Part shown: piece after piece, positions 1 through 7,160 of the stretch | Layout of the letters: each line of letters starts with the position of its first letter | Position numbering within the stretch: the first letter of the stretch is position 1 | Assembly: GCA_003024985.2 (NCBI GenBank) | Contig: PXIH01S0002593.1 | DNA: 16,012 bases | Strand: one strand, 5' to 3' | Source: Euperipatoides rowelli | Taxonomy: Eukaryota > Onychophora > Udeonychophora > Euonychophora > Peripatopsidae | Made by a program: the position numbers and the translations under genes | The notes under the pieces: model-generated | Told to the model about the DNA's origin: nothing | The model's input: only the letters and a program-made list of their open reading frames with translations | Database searches by the model: none

Positions 1-225
1 TCTCAGACTGAGGATAGCAATAGTCTTAATTTTATCTTTAAATAACTTTTTTTTTATGCATTTTAAAAAAAAAATTTCCAGTGGAATTTTTTTATCTTTG
101 AAAATCAATAATAAAAAAAATCTGTTACATTTTACCTTTAAGATATATAACATGTCATATTCTTTCAACTTATTTTTTTTTTTTTATAAAACCACTAAAA
201 CACAAAATAGTTCACATTCATAGTT
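1..225 (-). repeat. AT-rich tail of mag-like copy M1, possible degraded 3' LTR
   Basis: This stretch lies just downstream of the pol stop of M1 when read on the minus strand, where the polypurine tract and 3' LTR are expected. On the minus strand an A-rich, G-containing run (about 153-190) is followed at 152 by TGTTATATAT, the same ten bases that begin the better preserved LTR of copy M2 (ending at 3504). Beyond those ten bases I see no convincing match, so the LTR is either strongly decayed or replaced by other AT-rich DNA. The ten-base match in such AT-rich sequence could be chance. Confidence 0.3.
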
Positions 226-1275
226 TCATTCTTTAAAACGAACTGGTCTTCTAACTTCTCGACCAGACCTAGTGCAATACCCAGATGTAGGGAGTGCTAC
301 TTGATCATTAATCTCTCAGGAATGGGAGTCGGATCTTTAGTGTCAATATCTTTTCTCTTTTCCTTCATAATGCTTTTCTCCAGCTCATCTTCCTTTGAGA
401 TGCCTTGTTTTGTGCAGTTTTGTAAATAGTTATCAGCTGTTTCCGGATCTCTTTGCTTCTTTTGGTTCTTTTCGATAGTCAATGGTTTCACACAATAATC
501 TTTTCCTTAGGTGAATTCGATTTCTTCTAAACATTTTCCCATTTGGTCCAACAATAATATAAGATCTAGGGTATTGACTTTCCTTTATTACTTTTCCTTC
601 CTCCCATTGATGTCCTGTCCAGAACCATATTTCTTCTCCCACTTGTAAAGGCCTTAGTGGCTTGAGATTCCTATTTGCATAGAGCTGCCGTGCTTCCTGC
701 CTTCTATGCAGTGATTTGCTAATATTTCTGCACTCAAACTGTGTTTTTAAAGTTGTATGATGGACTGGATAAAATGTCCTGAGCTTTCTACCCATTAATG
801 CCTCTGCTGGAGATGGCATAACACATGCTGGTGTAGTTCTACAGTCCAGCAGCATGACTGCCAGCTCATTTTTCCCATCTGTAAGCTTTTTCAGTCTCCT
901 TTTTATAGTTTCCACAGCTCTATCTACTTGGCCATTAGGCCTGGCATATAAGGGTGATGATGTAGAATGTAATACACCATGTTGTTTGTTAAATATTTCA
1001 AACTCATGTTAATTAAAAGGTGGGCCATTGTCTGTCATAACTTGTAAAGACAATCCATGATGACTAAATCTCATATAAGCATGTTATAACTGATGTTGCT
1101 GTAGTTAATTTCATTGGAATTAGTTCAAAATATTTGGAAAAATAATCAATTACTATCATATAGCTTTGTTGTTTATGTAGAAGAAAGTTTATAGCAAGTT
1201 TTTGCCATGGCCCATCAAGAATTGGTTCATTTGCATATAGTGGTTCTTTTCGAAGGCATTTCTTTTCATTATCAC
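226..1275 (-). pseudogene. Ty3/gypsy (mag-like) integrase remnant of copy M1
   Basis: Broken integrase, the enzyme that inserts retrotransposon cDNA into the chromosome. Reading on the minus strand, the zinc-binding head is missing. The core starts with a PWQKLAIN segment and VIDYFSKYFE. The first catalytic Asp is replaced by Asn (codon 1189-1187). The second Asp is present in MTDNGPPFN (codon 1032-1030) and the Glu in the GQVDRAVETIKRR stretch (codon 912-910). A GPY/SH3-like C-terminal module follows (LKPLRPLQVGEEIWFW, then PRSYIIVGPNGKMFRRNR), and the tail ends RSGREVRRPVRFKE with a stop at 226-228, a pol end known from mag-like elements. Damage seen: a frameshift near 1065-1085, an in-frame TAA just after the DNGPPFN motif (about 1008), a stop at 433-435, and at least one further shift before 226. 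It is directly fused to gag start sequence at 1276. Family assignment is firm; the enzyme is clearly dead. Confidence 0.88.
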
Positions 1276-1276
1276 N

Positions 1277-1333
1277 TTCAGCAGGATTAGAACCTTTCTG
1301 AAAAGCCGCTATTGGTTGCAGGTTGATAGCCAT
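1277..1333 (-). pseudogene. N-terminal gag fragment of mag-like copy M1
   Basis: About 19 codons at the start of gag, from an ATG at 1333-1331 (MAINLQPIAAFQKGSNPAE), matching the start of gag in copy M2 (from 3223) almost residue for residue. M1 keeps a Gln codon where M2 has TAG. After the Pro-Ala-Glu the sequence stops matching gag and is joined, in an open frame, to integrase. So nearly all of gag plus protease, RT and RNase H have been lost. The ambiguous base N at 1276 sits exactly on this junction. Confidence 0.7.
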
Positions 1334-1433
1334 TCTTTTTACCATAGACAATTTATACTGCCATAATTTTTGATATTCTTCAATGAAAACAACGAACACT
1401 TACCAATTAACTGCTCTCACATCAACAACAATG

Positions 1434-1451
1434 TATCTGTCTTCATCACCA
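1434..1451 (-). promoter_or_regulatory. Decayed primer-binding site of M1
   Basis: On the minus strand this begins TGGTGATGAAG directly after the LTR end. It aligns without gaps to the better preserved primer site of M2 (3322-3339), which matches the 3' end of tRNA-Ser(GCU). Several transitions have accumulated, roughly a third of the positions, so it is recognised mainly by position and by its partner. Confidence 0.5.
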
Positions 1452-1605
1452 TGTTATGTATTTATTAAATCAATTGTATTATTTATAAATATTAAATAAG
1501 TTATTACCAGACACTGAAGTTGCTTTAAAGTATCAGTCATTAGTAGTGACTACTACGACCTCTAGTGACTGATGCATTTATTAAACAATAGTGATAACTC
1601 ATTAT
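1452..1605 (-). repeat. LTR of mag-like copy M1 (5' LTR on minus strand)
   Basis: This segment is a direct repeat of 3340-3504. The two copies share TGTTATGTATTTATTAAATC at one edge and run in parallel, with scattered substitutions and small indels, through the ACACTGAAGTTGCTTTAAAG segment and the TAGTGACTACTA and TCTAGTGAC motifs to GATGCATTTATTAAA. The similarity fades beyond about 1585, so the outer edge (the transcript-upstream end) is uncertain and the terminal TATATAACA of M2 is not visible here. Length is short, as is usual for the mag lineage. Confidence 0.7.
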
Positions 1606-2106
1606 TGGTATTTTTCAATAAAATCCACTGTTTTATTGTAATGTTAAGGCCAACCTTAGATAATTTTGTGTTTGTTAGTCAATAATTATTTTCCAATCAA
1701 TGTTGTATTATGTAATAAATATCGAATGAATATTGATATTGAATGTATCTTTTGTTAAAAAGAAGAGTCTAGTAATCATATTTTTTTTAAATGTATACAT
1801 TTTGATAACTTAAGGAAATGGTTTATTAAAAATATAGGGATATCCACTTTACCTGTGAACTTTTATGAACACCCATTTAATGAGTTCTGACCAATCAATT
1901 TTTCACGTTTTGCTATTGTTTTATTTTATAATATGGAAAATACTGCTGTCTTAGAGTGTTTCAGGTTCTTTTTTTGATTCCTATAAAATATGCTGTAGGA
2001 ATATTTAGAGAGGCTTATGAAAGTGATAGTAAATTTCTAAAATTTGAATATTTTTGTATTAAATGGGATGTAGCCTTTATGAAAGCCATTCTAAAAAATA
2101 TACTCT
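1606..2106. other. AT-rich unassigned sequence between M1 and M2
   Basis: About 500 bases without an open frame of note, a terminal repeat, or similarity to the rest of the window that I can see. It separates the LTR of M1 from the tandem repeat that truncates M2. Short echoes of the tandem-repeat unit (AGGCTTATGAAAGTGATAG near 2012) occur near its end, suggesting that the array once extended further or arose from this sequence. Confidence 0.5.
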
Positions 2107-2280
2107 AGGCTTATGATAATGAATGGGTATTTGCATATTGATTTACTTTAGGCTTATGATAATGAAAGGGTATTTGCACTTGATTTACTTTAGGCTTATG
2201 ATAATGAATGGGTATTTGCATATTGATTTACTTTAGGCTTATGCATAATGAATGAGTATTTGCATATTGATTTACTTTAG
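2107..2280. repeat. Four-copy tandem repeat, about 43-bp unit
   Basis: Four head-to-tail copies starting near 2107, 2150, 2192 and 2235. Each begins AGGCTTATGATAATGAATGG and ends with TTGATTTACTTT. Unit length varies between 42 and 45 bases through small indels. Three of the four copies hold ATTTGCAT, the reverse complement of the octamer ATGCAAAT. The array abuts the point where the gag reading of M2 stops. Confidence 0.9.
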
Positions 2281-3223
2281 ATTCCGATTGTTTTGTTTTC
2301 TTTTCAAGATTACAAATCTTCATTTCTCCTAAATAGACTACCTCATCCAATTCTCCTTCATCCTCATCTATATTGACATTATATTGTGCATCGAGATGCT
2401 CTTTTTTTACATACTTTCTCCCAATGATTCAGTTTATGGAAAAAATTACATTTCACACCGTATGCTGAGCATTTGCCTTTTAAACGTACAAGACCACAAA
2501 GTGAGCAGCCATTTTTTTCATTATCACTACTTCCTGATTGACTCAACTTTCTTCGATTTACTTGTTTATTTTTTTTTAATGTTCCCAAATTTTGTATTGA
2601 AGGATTTCTCTCCACGTTCCTATTAATAGCTTCGATTGATGACGAATGAGTGCTATCCACAGCAGGAGTACCTGTCAAAGCCATGTCTGATACATGAGAG
2701 TGGGATATATCGGCAGTTTTACAGTATACAATTAACTTTTCTAAAGTTAAGTCTGATTTTACTAATAATCTTTCCCTTAAAGCGCCAGTGAAATATTTTA
2801 TCTTTAATATTTCTTTCTTCCGCGATGCCAAACTTACATTGTTTAGCTTGTAGAATAATCGTAGTAAGAAATTCATAAAAAGATTGTCCATCCTCTTGTT
2901 TAAGATTCCAAAAGATGCTAATTCAACATTTTAATAAGGCTTAAAATTTTCTCAAACACCTGTAAAACTTCATCCAAACTGCGCTCATGACGCTCTTCTG
3001 TATCCTTGTCTGCTTCAACTGGCGGGAATGAAAAGGTTTCATATATTCGCTTCAGTTCCTCACCGCACACTTGTAAGTATAATACAATCTGTACCTGCCA
3101 TTCCTCTTTATGATACCGAAGAGTAAGCTTGTAGTTTTCAAAGTCAGCCCTCCACTTTTTCCATGATTCAGCAGGATTAGAACCTTTCTAAAAAGCCACT
3201 ATTGGTTGCAGGTTGATAGCCAT
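2281..3223 (-). pseudogene. mag-like Ty3/gypsy gag remnant of copy M2
   Basis: Broken capsid/nucleocapsid gene. On the minus strand it begins at ATG 3223-3221 (MAINLQPIVAF), followed at once by a TAG codon, then the capsid N-terminal motif SWKKWRADFENYKLT and CGEELKRIYETFSFPPVE. The next block (about 2935-2800) reads FNLKQEDGQSFYEFL and KQCKFGIAEERNIKDKI in a shifted frame. A further frameshift leads to LRERLLVKSDLTLEKLIVYC, a typical end of the gypsy capsid domain. The nucleocapsid zinc knuckle lies around 2390-2470: CNFFHKLNHWEKVC, where the second Cys of CCHC is Phe. An acidic stretch (NIDEDEGELDEVVYLGEM, other frame) follows and then the sequence ends at the tandem repeat, so protease to integrase are absent. 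The long open frame at 2379-2891 is only in the true gag frame for its C-terminal part. Confidence 0.85.
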
Positions 3224-3321
3224 TCTTTTTACCATAGACAATTTATACTGCCGTAATTTTTGATATTCTCCAATGAAAACAATGATCACTTACCAATTAA
3301 CTGCTCTGACATCAACAACGT

Positions 3322-3339
3322 ATCCCATCTTTGTCGCCA
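3322..3339 (-). promoter_or_regulatory. Primer-binding site, tRNA-Ser(GCU) type (M2)
   Basis: Read on the minus strand this is TGGCGACAAAGATGGGAT, directly after the LTR terminal ACA. It differs at two of 18 positions from the complement of the 3' end of animal tRNA-Ser(GCU) as I recall it (TGGCGACGAGGATGGGAT). Use of this tRNA is typical of the mag lineage. It fixes both the orientation (minus) and the inner LTR edge of M2. Confidence 0.8.
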
Positions 3340-3504
3340 TGTTATGTATTTATTAAATCAATTGGGTTATTTATAAATATTAAATAAGTTATTACTAGAC
3401 ACTGAAGTTGCTTTAAAGCACCAGCCATTAGTAGTGACTACTATAACCTCTAGTGACCGATGCATTTATTAAAATATAATAACCAACTATTAACATATAT
3501 AACA
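3340..3504 (-). repeat. 5' LTR of mag-like copy M2
   Basis: 165 bases with the ends TGTTATG and TATATAACA, that is TG...CA on either strand with a five-base inverted terminus. The inner edge is set by the adjacent primer-binding site, and most of its length is repeated at 1452-1605. Its outer edge at 3504 touches the first recognisable base of the 5' LTR of copia A. The roughly first 28 bases of that neighbouring LTR are missing or unrecognisable here, so M2 may have inserted into or next to it. Confidence 0.75.
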
Positions 3505-3984
3505 CTTTGTAGTGCCTTAGACAGTTTTATGGGGGAGGTGCATGCAGGCTGATATAGCATGTGTAGTGATCCTATGGGTAATTTATGGAATGATGGGAGT
3601 TTTGATGCATGATGGAATTATGTAAGTTAAGTTTTACGTGTTATACGGATAGCCTTGCATAGGCTGAGATTGAAAATATCTGGGAATAAAGCACATAGAT
3701 ATTACGTGGAACATTAAAGTACTGTAAATGATTATGAAATTATGTTGAAACTGAATTATGAACTAACCAAATTAATCCTTTAAGTGTTATATTTATTAAC
3801 AAGATTTGTACTTTGAGAACAAAATTCCACCATATTTAATAAATGTAGTATTGTTGATGATTAACCCAGCTTCTATAATTTTGTAATAAGGAGTAGCCTA
3901 TATTAAACCTTATTTATCTATATTATAAATCAGTTGGTGCCTATTTGTTTGACTTGAAATACAGTATATCTCAAAAACTTACCC
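3505..3984 (+). repeat. 5' LTR of copia A (left end truncated or abutted by M2)
   Basis: Direct repeat of 11679-12173. Shared landmarks include GGTGCATGCAGGCTGATA, GCATGTGTAGTGATCCT, TATCTGGGAATAAA, AATTAATCCTTTAAGT and AATAAGGAGTAGCCTATATT. A polyadenylation-type AATAAA lies at 3685-3690. Copies differ by many substitutions and several indels, including a short insert near 3640 absent from the 3' copy and an extra stretch near 12010 absent here. The right edge is fixed by the primer-binding site at 3985. The left roughly 28 bases of the 3' copy are not recognisable here. Confidence 0.85.
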
Positions 3985-4003
3985 GGTTATGTGACCAGCA
4001 CGC
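3985..4003 (+). promoter_or_regulatory. Internal initiator tRNA-Met (half-tRNA) primer-binding site of copia A
   Basis: GGTTATGTGACCAGCACGC directly follows the LTR. It matches, with two mismatches in 19, the complement of the internal part of eukaryotic initiator tRNA-Met around the anticodon stem-loop (GGTTATGGGCCCAGCACGC, recalled), rather than the tRNA 3' end. Drosophila copia is known to prime from a cleaved initiator tRNA-Met fragment in this way. This fixes the plus orientation and the LTR end. Confidence 0.8.
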
Positions 4004-4054
4004 ATGCCCAGGACCAGTATGTAAAAACGTACAATCCTAAAACAAAAGGGACTA

Positions 4055-4731
4055 ATGAAAGGCTTACGACAGTCGATCGTAAAATTAAATTGTGAAAACT
4101 ATTTTGTGTGGAAATGCAAAGTGGAAATATTGCTGGACAAGGAGAATATTTGGTGTACAATTGAATCCCCTACTCCAAAAACAATGACCGATGGCTGGAG
4201 GAGAAAAGATAAACAGCAAAGGCTATCATAGGACTTTTAATCGAGGACAAAGAGCTAATAAACACGAGACACTGTCAAAATGCAAAGGAAATGTGGGAGT
4301 GTCTCAGAAAAACGTATGAGCATGCTGGAATTTCAAATAAAATTCATTTACTTAGAAAACTATATGAAACTAAATACTGTAACTTTAAAAATATGAGGGA
4401 TTCTAAACAATATATCTGAATTGGTCACAAGACTAATGAATATAATAGAAAATATTCCTGAGGACCATCTGCTTGCATTGATGTTGAGTGACCTACCCAT
4501 ATCTTACAATCCACTTATAACATCTCTAGAGGCTCGAGACAGTAACGATTTAACAGCTGAAGTAGTCCGAGAAAAAAAATATTAGATGAGGCCAAGTGCA
4601 AGGAAATGAGGCTTAAAGAGGGTGAGGGGTTGGAGTCAACACTAACAGGAAAATCTGCTTTTGTACCTAGAGTGAAATATGTTACTATTGTGGCCAAGAG
4701 GGTCATATAAGGAGAGACTCTCACACTTAAT
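4055..4731 (+). pseudogene. Copia A gag (capsid/nucleocapsid) remnant
   Basis: Broken Ty1/copia gag. The first ATG after the primer site (4055) opens 58 codons containing LNCENYFVWKCKVEILLD, the typical gag opening in which an Asn-Tyr pair is followed by Trp-Lys. After TAG at 4229 the reading shifts frame: IGLLIEDKEL, then AKEMWECLRKTYE, then NKIHLLRKLYETKY. It shifts back near 4415: LMNIIENIPEDHLLALMLSD, then LPISYNPLITSLEARDSNDL, a classic copia gag C-terminal half, to TAG at 4583. Another shift leads to ILDEAKCKEMRLKEGE. The nucleocapsid zinc knuckle starts at 4680, CYYCGQEGHIRRDS, with the last Cys of CCHC changed to Ser. At least three frameshifts and several stops make it non-functional. 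The family call is confident from the ordered motifs. Confidence 0.88.
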
Positions 4732-4749
4732 AGAGACAGACACCATCAA

Positions 4750-5013
4750 ATGCCTAATCAATACCCAAGGAATGAGAGACAACAAGAGACAAGAAACACT
4801 CCAATGGACTGTAAAGGAGACCAACATTCATATGTAGGTTATCAAGGGCCCCAGATGAAAAAAGCAGACACAGATAAACCTGAAATATACATAGAAGATT
4901 TTGCATTCACAGCTACAGGATTACAGGGAGAAATAAAAGAAAAGACTAGATGGATTATCAACTAAGGTGCTTCCTCTCATATGACTAATAACAGAGAACT
5001 GTATACTAAATAG
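4750..5013 (+). pseudogene. Copia A protease N-terminal remnant
   Basis: An open frame from 4750 to the stop at 4963-4965 carries the hydrophilic linker between nucleocapsid and protease, then RWIIN, the stop codon, and GASSHMTNNRELYTK. This is the copia aspartic protease active site, normally with an Asp-Ser-Gly triad before ASSHMT. Here the catalytic Asp reads Asn and the Ser codon is TAA, so the protease that cuts the polyprotein could not work. The reading is then interrupted at 5014 by element C and resumes after 7045. Confidence 0.82.
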
Positions 5014-5614
5014 TATGATGAACATGATAATTTGTATGAGATTTGTTAATTACTTGTTCACATTTTGCTCAGGCATTCTAGATGTTTTATTTTAGTTTGT
5101 GACATATTTACATTAGTTGATTACTATTAGTAAATGTCATGAATGGTCCTCTGGGGTGTACGAGCTGATATTAATTAGTCAATTATACAAGTAGTACCAT
5201 ATAATTTACATGTGCATGTTTATCGGAGGATAAAGGCTCCTCCATTACTCATGTGCGCGTCTTGTCCTACGGTAGTGGCGTTCGCTACTTCACATTAGGG
5301 CATATGTTATTTACATTTATTTGTATAGTTTTGCTGAGTGTACTGGCGGAAGCCAGCTACTGTATGATCTGAACAATCCATCTGCGTATGAATTCTGTAA
5401 ATAATATTTTATTCCCGTATTTAGTATGCTGGTCAGTAAAGGTTGGTTGGCCAGTGTACAAGCTGGCTCATATTTATTAAAACAAGAATAAATGGTTTTT
5501 AAAGCGGATTCCAGTCACCAGTGTTTTATTTTATCTTCATCTTTTCCCATTTTTCATATTCCTATAACTATCTTATAGCGAACGAGTAAAAATATATTAA
5601 TTACGTTCATTATA
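5014..5614 (+). repeat. Left LTR of element C
   Basis: Starts TATGATGAACATGATAATTT and ends AATTACGTTCATTATA. The reverse complement of the end, TATAATGAACGTAATTAA, matches the start closely, so the repeat has unusually long imperfect inverted termini of about 17 bases. Aligned with 6472-7045 it shares GGATAAAGGCTCCTCC, TTAGGGCATATGTTATTTAC, GTATGCTGGTCAGTAAAGG and GATTCCAGTCACCAGTGTTT. A polyadenylation-type AATAAA lies at 5487-5492. It holds a segment near 5345-5360 (GGCGGAAGCCAGCTA) absent from the right copy. Confidence 0.88.
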
Positions 5615-5615
5615 G

Positions 5616-5628
5616 TGGTGCCCAATAC
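5616..5628 (+). promoter_or_regulatory. Primer-binding-site-like sequence of element C
   Basis: TGGTGCCCAATAC begins one base after the left repeat. TGG complements the CCA end of a tRNA, as in most Ty3/gypsy and retroviral primer sites. I cannot name the tRNA with confidence. Confidence 0.5.
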
Positions 5629-6279
5629 AAAAGAACCCTCCGGTTTTACCCGATTGAAGTTTTACTTTGCACTATGTTGCCTTCGAATGGAGGTCTGACA
5701 AGCCAGACTACGTTGGATAACGACATAATGGTGGTACAGCTGGAAATTACTGAATAAATTATCGTCGTAACTTATTTTCAGACAGAGCCAGATTTTTGTC
5801 CACTCTGTCTTAGCCCGGACTTTGTCTAAAGGTGAGTGAAAAACATGAAAAGTTTTCATCTACATCTACAAAATTATTCTATTTAGTTCTAAAATATTTG
5901 TTTATTGAAATCCTGTGGCAGAGAGGAAACGGTACACAATAATCAACATTGGAACTCACCTGAAAGAATGTGATAGCACCTCAAGGAGTTGGTTATCACC
6001 ATATTTAATCGGTTTTAAGTTCACCGTAAGAAATTTTTCTTTTGTGCATTACAAAGCACTATCTCAGGACAATTTTAAGTTAAATTTATTGAAAAGTTGT
6101 TGAGACTTTGTTAGTAAAACAGTAAAATGTTTTTTATGTATAGAATTAAAAAGTTTGCTATTAGGTAGCTCCTCCGGTAGTAGCATAAGCGTAGTAAATC
6201 CTGATCAATTTTTATTTTTGCCGATAATTTCAATAATAGTTGAAAAAAACTTTTATTCATACATAGTCTGAGTTTTAAT

Positions 6280-6412
6280 TATTATAATAAAGTTTAACAA
6301 CACATTCATTATAAATATTAGTTGATTGAATATTTATAATGAATGTGTTGTTAAACTTTATTATAATAAAGTTTAACAACACATTCATTATAAATATTAG
6401 TTGATTGAATAT
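6280..6412. repeat. Direct-inverted-direct repeat with 64-bp perfect palindrome
   Basis: A 37-base arm at 6280-6316 is followed after a 15-base spacer by its exact reverse complement at 6332-6368. The original orientation then returns, overlapping it, at 6359-6412 (a 54-base exact copy of 6280-6333). The second and third pieces together make a perfect 64-base palindrome centred between 6363 and 6364. All arms appear identical, so the event is much younger than the surrounding decay. Confidence 0.93.
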
Positions 6413-6471
6413 TAAAAAGAAAGAAAAAAAATATATGTAATATTTTTTTCTCTCCTTAGAATGGGAAGGAG

Positions 6472-7045
6472 TATGATGAACGTGATAATTTGTATGAGAT
6501 TTGTTTATTATTTGTTAACATTTTTCTCGTCCATTCTAGATGTTTTTTTAGTTTGTGAAATATCTACTTTAGTTGTTTACTATTAGTAAATGCGTCACGA
6601 ATGGGTCTACCTCTGGAGTGCACGAGCCAATGTTAATTAGTCAATTATACTAGTGCATTTTACATGTGCATGTTTATCAGAGGATAAAGGCTCCTCCTTT
6701 ACTCATATGTGCAGCTTGTTCTACAGTAGTGCGTTTGCTACTTCACGTTAGGGCATATGTTATTTACATTTATTTATTTAGTTTTGCCGAATGTACTGTA
6801 TGATCTGACCAATCCATCTACATATGGATTCTGTAAAAATTTTATTCCTGTATTTAGTATGCTGGTCAGTAAAGGTTGGCTGGCCAGCGTACAACCTGGG
6901 TCATATTTATTAAAACAAGAATAAATGGTTTTTAAAGCAGATTCCAGTCACCAGTGTTTTATTTACCTTCAACTTTTCCCGTTTTTCATATTCCTATAAC
7001 TATCTTATAGCGAACGAGTAAAAAATATTAATTACCTTCGTTATA
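6472..7045 (+). repeat. Right LTR of element C
   Basis: Direct repeat of the left LTR, starting TATGATGAACGTGATAATTT and ending AATTACCTTCGTTATA. It is preceded by the purine run GGGAAGGAG expected before a 3' LTR. AATAAA lies at 6920-6925. It is followed at once by copia A linker sequence, which confirms that C lies inside copia A. Confidence 0.88.
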
Positions 7046-7160
7046 TGAAAATGCAAAAAGGGTGAGAATTGAAAATAAGAATATGTGGAAGCAGTGGGGG
7101 AGGGTAATATAAAGATAACTTTCAATGATTACCAAGAAAGCATAAATAATTTTCTATATA
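7046..7160 (+). pseudogene. Copia A protease-integrase linker, piece between elements C and B
   Basis: Short surviving piece of the copia A polyprotein. From about 7096 the plus strand reads GNIKITFNDYQESINNFLYI, the end of the protease domain and approach to the pre-integrase region in copia elements. The upstream part (7046-7095) is out of frame or contains stops. Reading is cut at 7160 by copia B and continues in the same frame after its target duplication, at 10454. Confidence 0.78.
7156..7160 (+). repeat. Left target-site duplication (ATATA) of copia B
   Basis: ATATA immediately before the first LTR of copia B, identical to 10449-10453 after its last LTR. Five bases is the usual Ty1/copia duplication. 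Counting it once, the copia A reading frame passes from INNFLY on the left flank to PKLTISLLSV on the right without a shift, which independently confirms the borders. Confidence 0.85.

Larger units (their letters stand above)
5615..6471 (+). other. Internal region of element C with intron-like segment
   Basis: Between the LTRs I find one short frame at 5674-5757 (27 codons, starting MLPSNGGLTSQTT), placed where gag would start but with no match I recognise, and no capsid, protease, RT or integrase motif. A strong splice donor, AAAG followed by GTGAGT, lies at 5828-5837. A strong acceptor, a pyrimidine run ending CTCTCCTTAG, ends at 6459. These would bound a 628-base intron covering most of the region. 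An open frame at 5915-6103 falls inside it and resembles nothing I know. The palindromic array is at 6280-6412. Confidence 0.5.
5014..7045 (+). mobile_element. Element C: LTR-type, nearly non-coding element inserted in copia A
   Basis: Two direct repeats of about 600 and 574 bases (5014-5614 and 6472-7045) bracket 857 bases that encode no recognisable retroelement enzyme. A TGGTGCCC primer-site-like sequence follows the left repeat and a short purine run (GGGAAGGAG) precedes the right one, both as expected of an LTR retrotransposon in plus orientation. It splits the protease/linker region of copia A. I see no identical target duplication at the assumed borders, so the exact ends may be off by a few bases. 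Best reading: a non-autonomous LTR element or internally deleted derivative, of unknown superfamily but with a Ty3/gypsy-like primer site. Confidence 0.75.

Noticed and set aside
2107-2280. CRISPR-like array
   Set aside because: Units are contiguous without distinct spacers, and the context is eukaryotic retrotransposons; it is an ordinary tandem repeat.
2384-2626. Plus-strand open frame of 80 codons
   Set aside because: Antisense to the M2 gag zinc-knuckle region; hydrophobic composition comes from A-rich gag codons read backwards.
4515-4827. Two overlapping minus-strand open frames (69 and 61 codons)
   Set aside because: They lie opposite the copia A gag, whose motifs on the plus strand explain the region; the minus frames have no recognisable domain.
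5662-5859. Minus-strand open frame of 65 codons in element C
   Set aside because: No motif, antisense to the element's likely leader, and contains nothing resembling a retroelement protein.
5915-6103. Plus-strand open frame of 62 codons in element C
   Set aside because: No homology or motif, lies inside the intron-like segment, and a frame of this length is expected by chance.
5915-6471. Retroviral-type envelope gene in element C
   Set aside because: No signal peptide, furin-like site or membrane anchor frame is visible; the interior is essentially non-coding.
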